Assembly: GCA_018830105.1 (NCBI GenBank)
Contig: JAHJTC010000010.1
Location: forward strand, 62,001 to 126,000
Origin: Bacteroidota bacterium
GTDB lineage: Bacteria > Bacteroidota > Bacteroidia > Bacteroidales > F082
Length of the DNA: 64,000 nt
Direction: 5' to 3'
Below are positions 36,266-48,300 of the stretch, piece by piece. Position numbers and translations under genes: made by a program. The number at the start of each line of letters is the position of its first letter. Within the stretch, counting starts at the first letter, position 1. The notes beneath the pieces were generated by a model. It saw only the letters and a list, made by a program, of their open reading frames with translations, did no database searches and had not been told where the DNA came from.

Positions 36266-36441
36266 GACTAAGTTTTTTTTAAGGTTTCAGACAAAAAATT
36301 AGCACCATGAAGGTACACTTTTTTAATACGAAAGGCCAATTCATGAAGTAATTTAGAATCATTTTAAAGTAGCAACAGGCAGTCTTTGTTGCGAAAAGAC
36401 CATGCAACAAACTGCATTACAAAGAAATTCGTAAAAAATAC

Positions 36442-36472
36442 TTTCCTATTCAAGGATTCTTTCGTAAAATTG
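36442..36472 (+). promoter_or_regulatory. Probable promoter of atpBEFHAG
   Basis: TTTC (36442-36445), a 19-base spacer and TAAAATTG (36465-36472). Each box has one mismatch to the consensus. The predicted start is about 25 bases before the atpB ATG. Confidence 0.45.
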
Positions 36473-36506
36473 CACCCAATTTCTAACCTTGAATCAACCC
36501 TTATAA

Positions 36507-37628
36507 ATGGCGATCATCAAAGGAAAAAAGAGTAGCAGTATTTTAATCTATTTTGTAGTGTTACTGCTTGTTGGTTTTACTCATTTTAGTGGTTTTGCTC
36601 AAAACGATGAAGGCATCCCACAGATTTCTGAGGAGGCACAGGACGAAATGGAAGAGGCTGATTTGAATGCCGGCGAAATCATCATAGGCCATATTGTTGA
36701 TTCGTACGAATGGCATATTGCCGATTGGGGGCATACACACCTGAGCATTCCATTACCTGTTATTTTATACGATCAGGGTGAGTGGCACTTTTTTATGTCC
36801 TCTAAATTTCATCATGGGAAAGATGCGTATAAAGGTTTTGAAATTGCCAAGGAAGGCATGTTGAAAGGAAAAATTGTACGTCAGGATGCCGAAGGGAATG
36901 TTGTTCAACCCATAGATCTTTCTTTGACAAAAAACTCCTTCGCCTTACTTATCACCAGCACGATCGTTGTTTTGTTGTTTTTAGGTGTAGCAAAAACTTA
37001 CCGCCGTCGCCAACGTAAAGCTCCCAAAGGATTTCAGTCGCTTATTGAACCTATCATCGTTTTTATTCGCGATGAAGTTGCCCGACCAGCCATTGGAAAC
37101 AAGCATTATGAGCGGTTTTTGCCTTATTTGCTTACGGTATTCTTTTTTATTTTTATCAACAACCTGCTCGGATTGATTCCTTTTTTCCCATTTGGCGCCA
37201 ACATTACAGGAAATATTGCAGTAACCGGTGTTTTGGCCTTGTTTACCTTTTTTATTACCACTTTTAGCGGAAACAAAAACTATTACGCGCACATCTTCAA
37301 CACTCCCGGAGTGCCCTGGTGGCTCAAAATTCCTGTGCCTTTGATGCCGATTATTGAATTGGTTGGCGTGTTCACAAAACCTTTTGTGTTGATGGTGCGT
37401 TTGTTTGCGAACATCACTGCAGGACACATTATTATTCTGGGTTTTATCAGTCTGATCTTTGTGTTTGGCCAGGCCAGCATTTATGCGGGTTATGGCATGT
37501 CGATCATTTCTATCAGCCTGTCGATCTTTATAAATTTTCTTGAATTGCTGGTTGCATTTATCCAGGCTTATGTGTTTACTTTACTTTCAGCCATTTATTT
37601 TGGAATGGCTGTTGAAGAACATCATTAA
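36507..37628 (+). CDS. atpB: ATP synthase Fo subunit a
   Basis: A 373-residue a subunit, about 100 residues longer than in E. coli because of an N-terminal signal-like segment and a periplasmic domain (to about residue 140), a hallmark of Bacteroidota. The C-terminal half has the expected helices, with the essential Arg in LMVRLFANITAGH (about residue 295). It forms the two proton half-channels next to the c-ring. It is first in the operon; no atpI-like gene precedes it. Confidence 0.95.
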   Translation: MAIIKGKKSSSILIYFVVLLLVGFTHFSGFAQNDEGIPQISEEAQDEMEEADLNAGEIIIGHIVDSYEWHIADWGHTHLSIPLPVILYDQGEWHFFMSSKFHHGKDAYKGFEIAKEGMLKGKIVRQDAEGNVVQPIDLSLTKNSFALLITSTIVVLLFLGVAKTYRRRQRKAPKGFQSLIEPIIVFIRDEVARPAIGNKHYERFLPYLLTVFFFIFINNLLGLIPFFPFGANITGNIAVTGVLALFTFFITTFSGNKNYYAHIFNTPGVPWWLKIPVPLMPIIELVGVFTKPFVLMVRLFANITAGHIIILGFISLIFVFGQASIYAGYGMSIISISLSIFINFLELLVAFIQAYVFTLLSAIYFGMAVEEHH

Positions 37629-37667
37629 CTAAAAGAACCCTATTATTAATCATTAATATTTTTTATC

Positions 37668-37928
37668 ATGGATTTATTAACAATTTTATTACAAGCTGCA
37701 AGCGATTTGACTCCAATTGCAAAAATGGCTGCCGGACTTGGCGCCAGTATTGCAACAATCGGTGCAAGTATGGGTATCGGCCAGATTGGCCGCAGCGCAC
37801 TTGAGTCTATAGCACGTCAGCCCGAAGCTGCCGGCGACATCCGTTCAAATATGATCGTTGCTGCCGCTCTTATCGAAGGTGTTGCCTTCTTTGCTATCGT
37901 GGTGTGTTTGCTTATCGTGTTCTTGTAA
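37668..37928 (+). CDS. atpE: ATP synthase Fo subunit c
   Basis: An 86-residue hairpin of two helices with the polar loop RQPEAAG. The ion-binding carboxylate is Glu70 in ALIEGVAFF. The residue after it is Gly, not the Ser/Thr of sodium-binding rings, so a proton-coupled ring is expected. A terminator-like hairpin follows the stop codon. Confidence 0.96.
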   Translation: MDLLTILLQAASDLTPIAKMAAGLGASIATIGASMGIGQIGRSALESIARQPEAAGDIRSNMIVAAALIEGVAFFAIVVCLLIVFL

Positions 37929-37942
37929 GTGTTATTTTCACC

Positions 37943-37982
37943 CTGGCATTGTAACGGTTGGTTACAATGCCAGGCTTTTTTA
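37943..37982 (+). terminator. Terminator-like hairpin between atpE and atpF
   Basis: A perfect 14-bp stem CCTGGCATTGTAAC (37943-37956) / GTTACAATGCCAGG (37962-37975) with loop GGTTG, followed by C and six T. It sits inside an operon whose downstream genes need transcription, so it probably causes partial termination or protects the 3' end of an atpB-atpE RNA. Confidence 0.8.
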
Positions 37983-38014
37983 GTTAGTATATATCAACAA
38001 TTGAAATCAATCAT

Positions 38015-38509
38015 ATGGAACTTGTAAATCCCGGCTTAGGATTAATATTCTGGATGACGCTGGCATTTGGTATCGTCTTTTTTATTTTAAAGAAATTTGC
38101 ATGGCCTTCCATTATTCAGGCGCTCAAGGATCGGGAGCAGCACATCGAAGAGGCTCTTCAGGCTGCCGAAAGGGCTCATGAAGAGATGAAAAAGATGCAG
38201 CTCGATAATGAAGCCTTGCTCAAAAAAGCCAAAGAAGAGCGTGACGTTATTATGGCTGATGCCAGAAAATTACGAGAAAAAATGCTCGATGAGTCGCGTT
38301 CAAAAGCAAATGAAGAAGCCGATCGCATTGTTGAAAATGCCAAAGTGCGTATCGATAATGAGCGTAAAGCTGCCATGACAGAAATCAAAAATGAAATTGC
38401 TAAAATTTCAATTGATATTGCTGAGAAAATCGTGCGTGAAAAAATGCAGTCAACGGAGGCTCAAAAAGATTATATCAACAAATTGATTAAGGAAAGCCCG
38501 CTCAACTAG
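38015..38509 (+). CDS. atpF: ATP synthase Fo subunit b
   Basis: A 164-residue b subunit: one N-terminal membrane helix (GLIFWMTLAFGIVFFIL) and a long charged helix for the peripheral stalk. The start ATG lies 86 bases after atpE, the longest gap in the operon, because of the hairpin between them. Confidence 0.94.
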   Translation: MELVNPGLGLIFWMTLAFGIVFFILKKFAWPSIIQALKDREQHIEEALQAAERAHEEMKKMQLDNEALLKKAKEERDVIMADARKLREKMLDESRSKANEEADRIVENAKVRIDNERKAAMTEIKNEIAKISIDIAEKIVREKMQSTEAQKDYINKLIKESPLN

Positions 38510-38539
38510 TACATTTAGCCTAAAGCAAAGTAATACACT

Positions 38540-39097
38540 ATGAAGAATATCCTCCTGGCTAAACGCTATGCAAAAGCACTCTTTGACCTTGCCGTCGAAG
38601 ACGGTGTTATTGATCAGGTGAATGACGACATGAAGCTGATTGCCGATGTGTTTGACGAGAATAAAGCGCTGAGACGTATGATGCTGAGCCCGGTAATTCC
38701 GCCTGCACGGAAAAAGTTGGTAATCAAAAAAATCTTTGAAGGAAAGATTGACAAGCGAAGCCTGGCCTTTATTGACATATTGATCCGAAAGGGACGCGAA
38801 GAACAAGTGCAGGAGATTGCCATTCAATTTTACGAAAGCTATCTGGATTACAAAAATATCGCTATTGTGGAGGTTACCACCGCCATCGAAATCGACAAAG
38901 CATTGCGAACCAAAATGGTTAATCTTATGGAAAGCCACACAGATAAAACCATTCAGATGCTTGAAAAAACAGATGCTGAACTCATTGGTGGTTTTAAGTT
39001 GAAACTTAATGATTATCAATATGATGCATCAATTAAACAGCTTTTAATAAAGCTTCACAAAGAATTTGACAAGAATTTATACATAAAAGGATTTTAA
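38540..39097 (+). CDS. atpH: ATP synthase F1 subunit delta
   Basis: A 185-residue delta subunit. N-terminal KNILLAKRYAKALFDLAVEDG and C-terminal ELIGGFKLKLNDYQYDASI are family signatures. It links the peripheral stalk to the top of the alpha-beta ring. It lies 30 bases after atpF and 18 before atpA. Confidence 0.94.
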   Translation: MKNILLAKRYAKALFDLAVEDGVIDQVNDDMKLIADVFDENKALRRMMLSPVIPPARKKLVIKKIFEGKIDKRSLAFIDILIRKGREEQVQEIAIQFYESYLDYKNIAIVEVTTAIEIDKALRTKMVNLMESHTDKTIQMLEKTDAELIGGFKLKLNDYQYDASIKQLLIKLHKEFDKNLYIKGF

Positions 39098-39115
39098 CGC
39101 AACAACAAGAGAAAT

Positions 39116-40699
39116 ATGGCAACTATCAAACCCGCTGAAGTATCAGCCATTCTGCGTCAGGAACTGGCCGGCTTTAAAACAGACGCTGTTCTGGAAGAAG
39201 TAGGCTCTGTATTGCAGATTGGTGACGGAATTGCCCGTGTTTACGGCATGGGAAATGCTGAGTCAGGCGAATTGGTTGAATTTGAAAAGAACGGCCTGAT
39301 GGGAATCGTGCTAAACCTCGAAGAAGACAATGTGGGGGTTGTATTATTAGGCGATAGTGATGATATCAACGAAGGAGATACCGTAAAACGCACCGGACGT
39401 ATTGCTTCACTTAAGGTTGGCGAAGGCCTGCTTGGTCGTGTAATCAATACGCTGGGAGAGCCTATTGATGGCAAAGGCGATATACAGGGCGAAACCTACG
39501 AAATGCCGATAGAAAGAAAAGCCCCGGGCGTAATTTTCCGGCAGCCGGTAAATGAACCACTGCAAACAGGTATTAAGGCTATCGATGCAATGATTCCGAT
39601 TGGTCGCGGCCAGCGCGAGCTTATTATTGGCGACCGCCAAACCGGGAAAACAGCTATCGCAGTAGATACCATCCTTAACCAGAAAGAGTTTTATGATCGT
39701 GGCGAACCCGTTTTTTGTATCTATGTAGCCATTGGTCAAAAGGGATCTACCGTTGCACAAATTGTAAAAACCCTTGAAGATAACGGCGCAATGCCTTACA
39801 CAGTGGTTATCAGTGCAACTGCCTCTGACCCTGCTGCCATGCAGTTTTATGCACCTTTTGCCGGGGCTGCAATTGGCGAGTTTTTTAGAGATACTGGTCG
39901 TCCGGCCTTGATGATTTTCGACGACCTCTCGAAGCAGGCCGTTGCATATCGTGAGGTGTCTTTGCTTTTACGTCGTCCTCCGGGGCGCGAGGCTTATCCC
40001 GGCGACGTGTTTTACCTGCATTCACGTTTGTTGGAAAGAGCAGCAAAAATTATTAACTCCGACAGCATTGCACAAAATATGAACGATATGCCCGAAACCA
40101 TTCAACATTTGGTTAAAGGTGGCGGTTCATTAACAGCATTGCCAATTATCGAAACACAGGCTGGTGACGTATCAGCTTATATCCCGACGAATGTAATTTC
40201 AATTACCGACGGACAGATATTTCTTGAAACAAACCTGTTCAACTCCGGTATTCGTCCGGCTATTAATGTGGGTATTTCTGTTTCGCGTGTGGGAGGTAAT
40301 GCGCAGATTAAATCAATGAAGAAAGTGGCGGGCACCCTTAAGCTCGATCAGGCTCAGTTTCGTGAGTTGGAAGCGTTCTCCAAATTTGGTTCCGACCTCG
40401 ATGCAGCTACCATGTCGGTACTCGACAAAGGACGGCGCAATGTGGAAATCCTTAAGCAACCGCAGTATTCTCCAATGAAAGTAGAAAATCAGGTGGCTAT
40501 TATTTTCTGCGGAACACAAAACCTGCTGCGCAAAGTACCCGTAAATCGTATCACCGATTTTCAGGATACTTTCCTGCATCAGCTCGAAGAAAATCATGCC
40601 GATCTACTTAAGCAGATAAAGGCAGGAAAGTTTACGGAGGAGATTACTGAAACACTGCGTAAAGTAGCATCAGATATTGCCGGCACTTACGATAAATAG
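39116..40699 (+). CDS. atpA: ATP synthase F1 subunit alpha
   Basis: A 527-residue alpha subunit with Walker [10 protein letters not shown] near residue 171 and the F1 signature [14 protein letters not shown] near residue 382. The N terminus carries the delta-binding segment ([12 protein letters not shown]). It binds non-catalytic nucleotide and forms the hexamer with beta, whose gene lies 2 kb away on the other strand. Confidence 0.97.
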   Translation: MATIKPAEVSAILRQELAGFKTDAVLEEVGSVLQIGDGIARVYGMGNAESGELVEFEKNGLMGIVLNLEEDNVGVVLLGDSDDINEGDTVKRTGRIASLKVGEGLLGRVINTLGEPIDGKGDIQGETYEMPIERKAPGVIFRQPVNEPLQTGIKAIDAMIPIGRGQRELIIGDRQTGKTAIAVDTILNQKEFYDRGEPVFCIYVAIGQKGSTVAQIVKTLEDNGAMPYTVVISATASDPAAMQFYAPFAGAAIGEFFRDTGRPALMIFDDLSKQAVAYREVSLLLRRPPGREAYPGDVFYLHSRLLERAAKIINSDSIAQNMNDMPETIQHLVKGGGSLTALPIIETQAGDVSAYIPTNVISITDGQIFLETNLFNSGIRPAINVGISVSRVGGNAQIKSMKKVAGTLKLDQAQFRELEAFSKFGSDLDAATMSVLDKGRRNVEILKQPQYSPMKVENQVAIIFCGTQNLLRKVPVNRITDFQDTFLHQLEENHADLLKQIKAGKFTEEITETLRKVASDIAGTYDK

Positions 40700-40728
40700 C
40701 CACTGTGCACCAATAAACTGTTCAAAGA

Positions 40729-41613
40729 ATGGCAAATTTAAAAGAAGTAAGAACACGTATTGAATCCGTAAATTCGACCAGGCAGATTACCAGCGCCATG
40801 AAGATGGTGGCTGCTTCTAAGTTGCGTCGCGCACAAAATGCCATTACGACGATGAGGCCCTATGCTGCAAAATTGCAGGAACTAATGCAGGATCTGAATC
40901 GTGGTATCGAGCAAGCAGGCGATAATAAATTCGCTGTTGTGCGTCCGGATGAAAAGATTTTACTCGTGCCCGTAACTTCTAACAGAGGGCTCTGTGGTGC
41001 CTTCAATACCAATGTTATCAGGATGACTGTAAAGCTGATTAATGAGCAATATGCCAAACAGCTTGAGGCAAATAATGTGAGCATTTATTGCATTGGGAAA
41101 AAAGGACATGATTTTTTTAAAAGCAGAAAATTCAACATCTATAAGTCTAACAGCGATATTTTTGATGCGCTCACTTTTAATGAAATAACGCCTATAGCTC
41201 AGGGTCTTATGGATGATTTTGTGGAAGGCAAATTTGATCGGATTGTATTTGTGTATAATCAGTTTAAAAATGCGGGCACTCAAATTTTAATTCAGGAACA
41301 GTTTTTGCCGGTTGAAATGCCCGAAATAGCTGAGGATGACTTTAGCGAGGGTATCGATTATATTTTTGAGCCCGCGAAAGATGAGATATTGGATGAACTG
41401 ATTCCTAAAACGTTAAAAATTCAAGTTTACAAAATGTTGCTCGATAGCTTTGCTTCTGAGCATGGTGCACGTATGATTGCCATGCACAAGGCAACAGATA
41501 ATGCGACAGAACTGCTCAAAGACCTCAAATTGTCGTATAACAAAGCGCGACAGGCGGCAATTACCAACGAAATACTTGAGATTGTTGGTGGAGCCAACGC
41601 CTTGAACGGCTAA
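40729..41613 (+). CDS. atpG: ATP synthase F1 subunit gamma
   Basis: A 294-residue gamma subunit, the rotor shaft. N-terminal RIESVNSTRQITSAMKMVAA and C-terminal KLSYNKARQAAITNEILEI form the coiled coil; TSNRGLCGAFN is the Rossmann core signature. It is the last ATP synthase gene of the plus-strand set. Confidence 0.96.
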   Translation: MANLKEVRTRIESVNSTRQITSAMKMVAASKLRRAQNAITTMRPYAAKLQELMQDLNRGIEQAGDNKFAVVRPDEKILLVPVTSNRGLCGAFNTNVIRMTVKLINEQYAKQLEANNVSIYCIGKKGHDFFKSRKFNIYKSNSDIFDALTFNEITPIAQGLMDDFVEGKFDRIVFVYNQFKNAGTQILIQEQFLPVEMPEIAEDDFSEGIDYIFEPAKDEILDELIPKTLKIQVYKMLLDSFASEHGARMIAMHKATDNATELLKDLKLSYNKARQAAITNEILEIVGGANALNG

Positions 41614-41686
41614 GGGGTATAAATTTATGTTAAAAAATGAAACACTTGTGGTCTTCATTTGTTTAATGGTTAAAAAATAGAATATT

Positions 41687-42193
41687 ATGCTTAATAAAAA
41701 AGTTGAAAAAGCGATTAACGAACAGATTAAAAAAGAAGAATTCTCTTCACGCCTCTACCTCTCTATGGCGATATGGTGCGAAGTGAATGGTTTTCCGGGT
41801 GCAGCTTCCTTTTTATACCGCCAGTCGGATGAGGAACGCATGCATCAATTAAAATTTGTGCATTACACCAATGATCGGGGAGGATCAGCAGCGCTTATGT
41901 CGCTCGAAAAACCCGAAGCGGAGTTTAATTCCTTGCTCGAAGTATTCCAGAAAGTAATGAAACACGAACAATTCATCACCGAGTCTATCAATGAATTATA
42001 CGGCATTACACTGGAAGAGAAAGATTATACTACTGGAAATTTCCTGCAGTGGTATATTAATGAGCAGATTGAAGAAGAAAGTACGATGAGCACTATTTTG
42101 GATAAGATCAGCCTGGTGGGCAATGATAAATCCGGGATGTTCCATATTGACAAGGAACTTGAAGCCATGACCGCAGCTGCGCCGGCTCCATGA
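41687..42193 (+). CDS. Non-heme ferritin
   Basis: A 168-residue ferritin of the FtnA type, storing iron in a 24-mer. Ferroxidase ligands are visible: Glu in KKEEFSSRLYLSMAIW, Glu and His in SDEERMHQLKF, and Glu and Gln further on (GNFLQWYINEQIEEE). The Ala/Pro-rich tail is short. It lies 73 bases after atpG and before a terminator, so it may be read from the ATP synthase operon as well as from a promoter of its own. Confidence 0.93.
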   Translation: MLNKKVEKAINEQIKKEEFSSRLYLSMAIWCEVNGFPGAASFLYRQSDEERMHQLKFVHYTNDRGGSAALMSLEKPEAEFNSLLEVFQKVMKHEQFITESINELYGITLEEKDYTTGNFLQWYINEQIEEESTMSTILDKISLVGNDKSGMFHIDKELEAMTAAAPAP

Positions 42194-42208
42194 GTGTAAC
42201 AACAAGAC

Positions 42209-42247
42209 AAAAAAAACCCGGTAAACTTTTGTTTGCCGGGTTTTTTT
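42209..42247. terminator. Bidirectional terminator between ferritin and atpC
   Basis: A 12-bp stem AACCCGGTAAAC (42215-42226) / GTTTGCCGGGTT (42231-42242) with one G-T wobble and a TTTT loop. There is an A run before and a T run after, so it can work on both strands for the convergent ferritin and atpDC transcripts. Confidence 0.85.
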
Positions 42248-42268
42248 ATTTTTTTGTGGAAATAATTT

Positions 42269-42505
42269 CTATTCAGCCAATACAAGTACTTTATTATGAA
42301 GTACTTCAAGCACACCACCATTAATTTCAAGGAATTGATCTTTATGATCGGCTTGCCGGTACTTTATTCTGCCTTTGCCCAAGGCTGCAACCATTGGCGC
42401 GTGGTTGTTGAGAATTTCAAATAAGCCATCCAAACCGGGCAGCTGTACCAGTTCTACTTCGCCACTAAAAAGTGTTGTATCGGGGGTTATCACTTCGAGT
42501 TTCAT
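42269..42505 (-). CDS. atpC: ATP synthase F1 subunit epsilon (short form)
   Basis: 78 residues, only the N-terminal beta-sandwich (MKLEVITPDTTLFSGEVE; HAPMVAALGKG). The C-terminal two-helix domain, which in E. coli blocks reverse rotation, is absent. Short epsilon is common in the phylum and implies that hydrolysis is restrained in another way. It starts 18 bases after atpD. Confidence 0.93.
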   Translation of the reverse strand: MKLEVITPDTTLFSGEVELVQLPGLDGLFEILNNHAPMVAALGKGRIKYRQADHKDQFLEINGGVLEVLHNKVLVLAE

Positions 42506-42523
42506 AGCTTTTCAATTGTTATC

Positions 42524-44091
<1,568 letters not shown>

Positions 44092-44147
44092 CGTTTTAAT
44101 CAGCTTGTTTGCTTGTCTTTTTTGCTAAAAAGCCATAAAAAGTCCTG

Positions 44148-44762
44148 TTAATGTCCTTTTAAAAACTTGCGTTCGAATAATAACAGCCACAATACGCCGG
44201 TGGTGATGGCAGCGTCAGCGATATTAAACACCGGACGGAAGAAAATGAAATGGTTGTCGTTGCCAAAAATAAAGTCAGGAATCCAGCTTGGTGCTTCGGT
44301 TTGTCGGATGATAAGTAAAGGAAAATAGAACATGTCAACTACTTTTCCATGCAGGAATCCGGCATAACCACCGCTTTCGGGAAATAGTTGGGCAACAGTG
44401 TGATAACTGCTGGCACTAAAGATCATTCCATAAAAGGCACTGTCGAGGATATTGCCTAAAGCTCCGGCTAAGATCATTGATATGCCGAAAACAGGCCCAA
44501 ACTTAACTTTGCGGCGGGTTAAGATAAACAGATAGACAAAAATAGCTAAAACAGCCAGGATGCGAAAGATGCTTAAAGCCAACTTTCCCCATTCTCCGGC
44601 AAATTCAAGGCCAAAGGCCATGCCGTTATTTTCGGTAAAATGAATGATAAACCAATCGGCTATCATATGTTCCTGCCCAATAGTCATTGACAGTTTTATA
44701 TAAAACTTCAGTACCTGATCAAACAGCAGTACAAAAAACACAAGGATAAAAGGTCGTTTCAA
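44148..44762 (-). CDS. lspA: Lipoprotein signal peptidase (signal peptidase II)
   Basis: A 204-residue inner-membrane aspartic protease that removes signal peptides from prolipoproteins. Four helices are visible. The catalytic Asp residues are in GNILDSAFYG and FNIADAAITTG; NNGMAFGLEF is the other family motif. It is longer than the E. coli enzyme because of an insert around residues 125-165, typical of Bacteroidota. TTG at 44762 is the only sensible start (MKRPFILVFFVLLFDQ). It follows the DksA-like gene after a small terminator. Confidence 0.93.
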   Translation of the reverse strand: MKRPFILVFFVLLFDQVLKFYIKLSMTIGQEHMIADWFIIHFTENNGMAFGLEFAGEWGKLALSIFRILAVLAIFVYLFILTRRKVKFGPVFGISMILAGALGNILDSAFYGMIFSASSYHTVAQLFPESGGYAGFLHGKVVDMFYFPLLIIRQTEAPSWIPDFIFGNDNHFIFFRPVFNIADAAITTGVLWLLLFERKFLKGH

Positions 44763-44781
44763 AGCGATCAGTTTTGATAAT

Positions 44782-44809
44782 AAAAAATAACCCCGCCTGC
44801 GGGCAGGGG
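44782..44809 (-). terminator. Terminator after the DksA-like gene
   Basis: On the minus strand CCCTGCC-CGCA-GGCGGGG forms a 7-bp stem with one G-T pair, followed by TTATTTTTTA. The CCTGC/GCAGG core resembles short repeats common in Bacteroidota genomes. Confidence 0.6.
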
Positions 44810-44855
44810 ATTAAAAAAGCTTAGAAAAGCTTGTTGCCTCCAGAGCAACATCATA

Positions 44856-45269
44856 TCAGGATTTAGGTTGTTGAAGTTTGGCCTCAATGCTTAAGGTAGC
44901 ATGCGGGACAATGCGCAAACGTTCCTTTGGAATCAGCTTGCCTGTGACGCGGCAAATGCCATAGGTTTTGTTTTCGATACGAATGAGTGCGTTTTCAAGG
45001 TTGTTAATGAATTTTTGCTGTCTGGCAGCCAGACGTCCGTTTTCCTCTTTCGACAACACCTGATAACCTTCTTCCAATACTTTAAAAGTAGGAGAAGTGT
45101 CGTCAGTCCCATTAACATCACCTGTTGAAATAGCTTCTGTAAGCAATTTCAGGTCGGCACGCGCTTTCTCAAGTTTATTCAAAATAATACTTTTGAATTC
45201 TTCCAACTCCGCATCAGAATAGCGATTTTTTTTCGACTCGGTACTCTGTATTTTCTCTTGCTCTTTCAT
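44856..45269 (-). CDS. DksA/TraR-like protein with a degenerate zinc finger
   Basis: A 137-residue protein with an N-terminal coiled coil (about 18-85) and a C-terminal DksA/TraR segment: YGICRVTGKLIPKERL then PHATLSIEAK. DksA binds the RNA polymerase secondary channel and works with ppGpp. Of the four zinc-binding Cys only the first remains; the others are Thr, His or Ser. The same replacements are common in the phylum as far as I recall. Function as a polymerase regulator is likely but unproven. It lies between ileS and lspA on the same strand. Confidence 0.85.
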   Translation of the reverse strand: MKEQEKIQSTESKKNRYSDAELEEFKSIILNKLEKARADLKLLTEAISTGDVNGTDDTSPTFKVLEEGYQVLSKEENGRLAARQQKFINNLENALIRIENKTYGICRVTGKLIPKERLRIVPHATLSIEAKLQQPKS

Positions 45270-45375
45270 AGCTTAAGGTATTATGTGATGTCGGTTCGCA
45301 GCTTGTTTTTGCGAATCCGGTATAAATATAATGCAATTTGTTTAATCTTCGTATATCTGAATTATTATTTAACGC

Positions 45376-48300
45376 TTAATCTTTATCAACTTCCATTTTA
45401 ACACGCACATTATCAGTTAAATCAAACTCGTTTTCGGCAGTTGTTAAAATAGGTGTTTTCGTATCTATTATCGCAAGTGTTTCGGAACAGATATAACTTT
45501 CAAACTGTTTAACAGCTTGCTCAATTTGATTGTTCAATTCGATTCTGAGTGTGATTTTATCGGTCACTTCAAAGCCTTTATCTTTTCGCATATTTTGCAC
45601 ACGATTTACGATTTCGCGTGCCAGACCTTCGTTGGCCAGTTCCTCAGTAACAGTTATGTCGAGCGCCACAGTAAGCTGATTTTGTGTGCTAACTATCCAT
45701 CCCGGTATATCTTCGGTAGTGATCTCTGCATCTTCTAACTCGAGTTCGATTTGCTGGCCTTCCAGGTTTAGGACGAAGCTGTTTTGTATCTCAAAATCGT
45801 GGATGTCTTCTTGCGTCATCCCTGCAAAAGCTGCAGAAAGTTGCTTCATCAATTTCCCATAGCGGGGACCTAAACGCTTGAAATTCGGTTTAATTTTCTT
45901 TACAAGTCTGGAAGTGTCCTCTTTCAGGTATTCTATTTCCTTGATATTTACTTCGGACAGTATCAGATCGGCAACCTTTTCGAGCTGCTGAGCCATCTCA
46001 TCAGAACTTACAGGAATCATGATTTTGTTCAAGGGCTGACGAACCCGCAAATTGGATTTTTTACGCAACGAAAGCACCATCGAAGAAATTTGCTGAGCCA
46101 TTTGCATGCGTTCTTCCAGCGCCTTGTCAATCAGACCTGTGTCAGCTTCGGGGAAGTCGGTAAGATGGATAGATTCTTTATCGTATTTAGCACTTGCAGC
46201 ATGGAGATCGAGGTATAATCTTTCACTAAAAAATGGTGCAATAGGCGACATCAAACGTGCAATGATGTCGAGGCAGGTGTAGAGGGTTTGGTAGGCAGAA
46301 ATTTTATCGTGAGAATACTGTCCTTTCCAAAATCTGCGCCGGGATAAACGCACGTACCAGTTGCTTAAATGCTCGTCAACAAATTGCTGTATTGCACGTC
46401 CTGCACGTGTGGGTTCATAGGTTTTGTAGGATTCGTCAACACTTAATATCAGTGAGTTAAGCTCAGATAGAATCCAGCGGTCAATCTCAGGCCTTTCCGC
46501 TGATGGAATATCCTTTTCAGTATAACTGAAGCGATCAATATTGGCATACAGGGCAAAAAACGCGTAGGTATTGTGCAGGGTTCCAAAGAATTTTCGCCTA
46601 ACCTCGTCCAGTCCGTTCAGGTCGAACTTGAGATTATCCCAAGGCTGGGCATTGGTGATCATATACCAGCGTGTGGCATCCGGGCCGTAGGTGTTGATGG
46701 TTTCGAAAGGATCTACGGCATTCCCGAGCCGCTTCGACATTTTATTTCCTTTTTTATCTAAAACCAGGCCGTTGGAAACTACAGTTTTATAGGCTACAGA
46801 ATCAAACAACATCGAAGCAATGGCATGCAATGTAAAGAACCAGCCACGGGTTTGGTCAACACCCTCTGCAATAAAATCTGCAGGAAAATTTTTCTCGAAG
46901 CTTTCTTTATTCTCAAACGGATAGTGCATTTGCGCATAAGGCATGGCTCCCGAATCGAACCAAACATCGATCAAATCGGGTTCGCGAAACATGGGTTTGC
47001 CACTTTCAGAAAGTAGTACGATGTTATCTACATAAGGGCGATGCAAATCGAAGCTGTTGTAGTTGCTGGCACTAAAATCGTTCTCGGTGAAATCGTTCAA
47101 CGGGTTTTTTTCCATTAAGCCGGCTTTTACAGCTTCACTGATTGCCATTTTTAGTTCGGCTGCTGAACCGATAATACGCTGGTCACTTTTATCTTCCGAG
47201 GTCCATATAGGCAATGGAACGCCCCAGAAACGTGAACGGGAAAGATTCCAGTCAACCAGATTTTCAAGCCAGTTGCCAAAGCGGCCTTCACCGGTTGATT
47301 TGGGCTTCCAGTTGATGGTGTTGTTTAGCGCCATCATCCGTTCGCGCATTGCAGTAGTTTTAATAAACCAGCTGTCGAGCGGATAGTATAAAATAGGCTT
47401 GTCGGTGCGCCAGCAGTGCGGGTAGCTGTGAACAAATTTCTCGATACGGAAGGCTTTATTTTCTTTTTTGAGCATTACAGCGATATCCACATCGAGGCTG
47501 GCATCGTCTTTGGATAAGGACTCATCGTAATCGTTTTTCACATATCGCCCGGCGAATTCCTTATAAGCAGATAGGTTTACGTAATCTTTTACAAAGCTTT
47601 TGTCTAAAGCCTCGATGGTATAAAAACGTCCACTCAGGTCAACCATCGGACGGCGGTTTCCATCACTGTCCAATAAAACCAGCGGAGCAATACCGGATTG
47701 TTTGGCAACCCTGTCATCATCGGCTCCAAATGTTGGCGCGATGTGCACAATACCTGTACCATCTTCAATGGTCACAAAATCACCGGTAACCACGCGAAAA
47801 GCATCGCCCATAGGTTTTATCCAGGGGATTAACTGCTTGTAATTTATGCCTTTAAGTGATTTCCCCTTACATTCGGAAACTATTTGGTAAGGAATTTTTT
47901 TGTCTCCGCTTTTGTAAGTGTCCAATGCTACGTCAGCCATTTCAGGCTCAAAATAATTTGGCACCAGTTTTTTCGCTAGAATCAGCTGAACCTCAAGGCC
48001 TGTATATGGATTGAAGGTGCGGATAAGCTGATAATCAATTTCGGGGCCAACAGCCAAAGCAGTATTCGAAGGCAGTGTCCAGGGAGTGGTTGTCCAGGCC
48101 AAAAAGAATAGAGGAATGCTGCTGTCAGCGGATAGAAAGGCTGTCTTTTCGTTGGCAATTATCTCAAACTGAGCAGTAGCAGAGGTGTCTTTTACATCGC
48201 GGTAGCAGCCGGGTTGATTGAGTTCGTGCGTGCTTAAACCGGTGCCGGCCGCGGGTGAGTAAGGCTGTATGGTATAGCCTTTATACAGCAAGCCTTTTTC

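Noticed and set aside
37668-37928. Sodium-type c-ring
   Set aside because: The residue after Glu70 is Gly and the usual Na+ ligand pattern is missing, so a proton ring is more likely.
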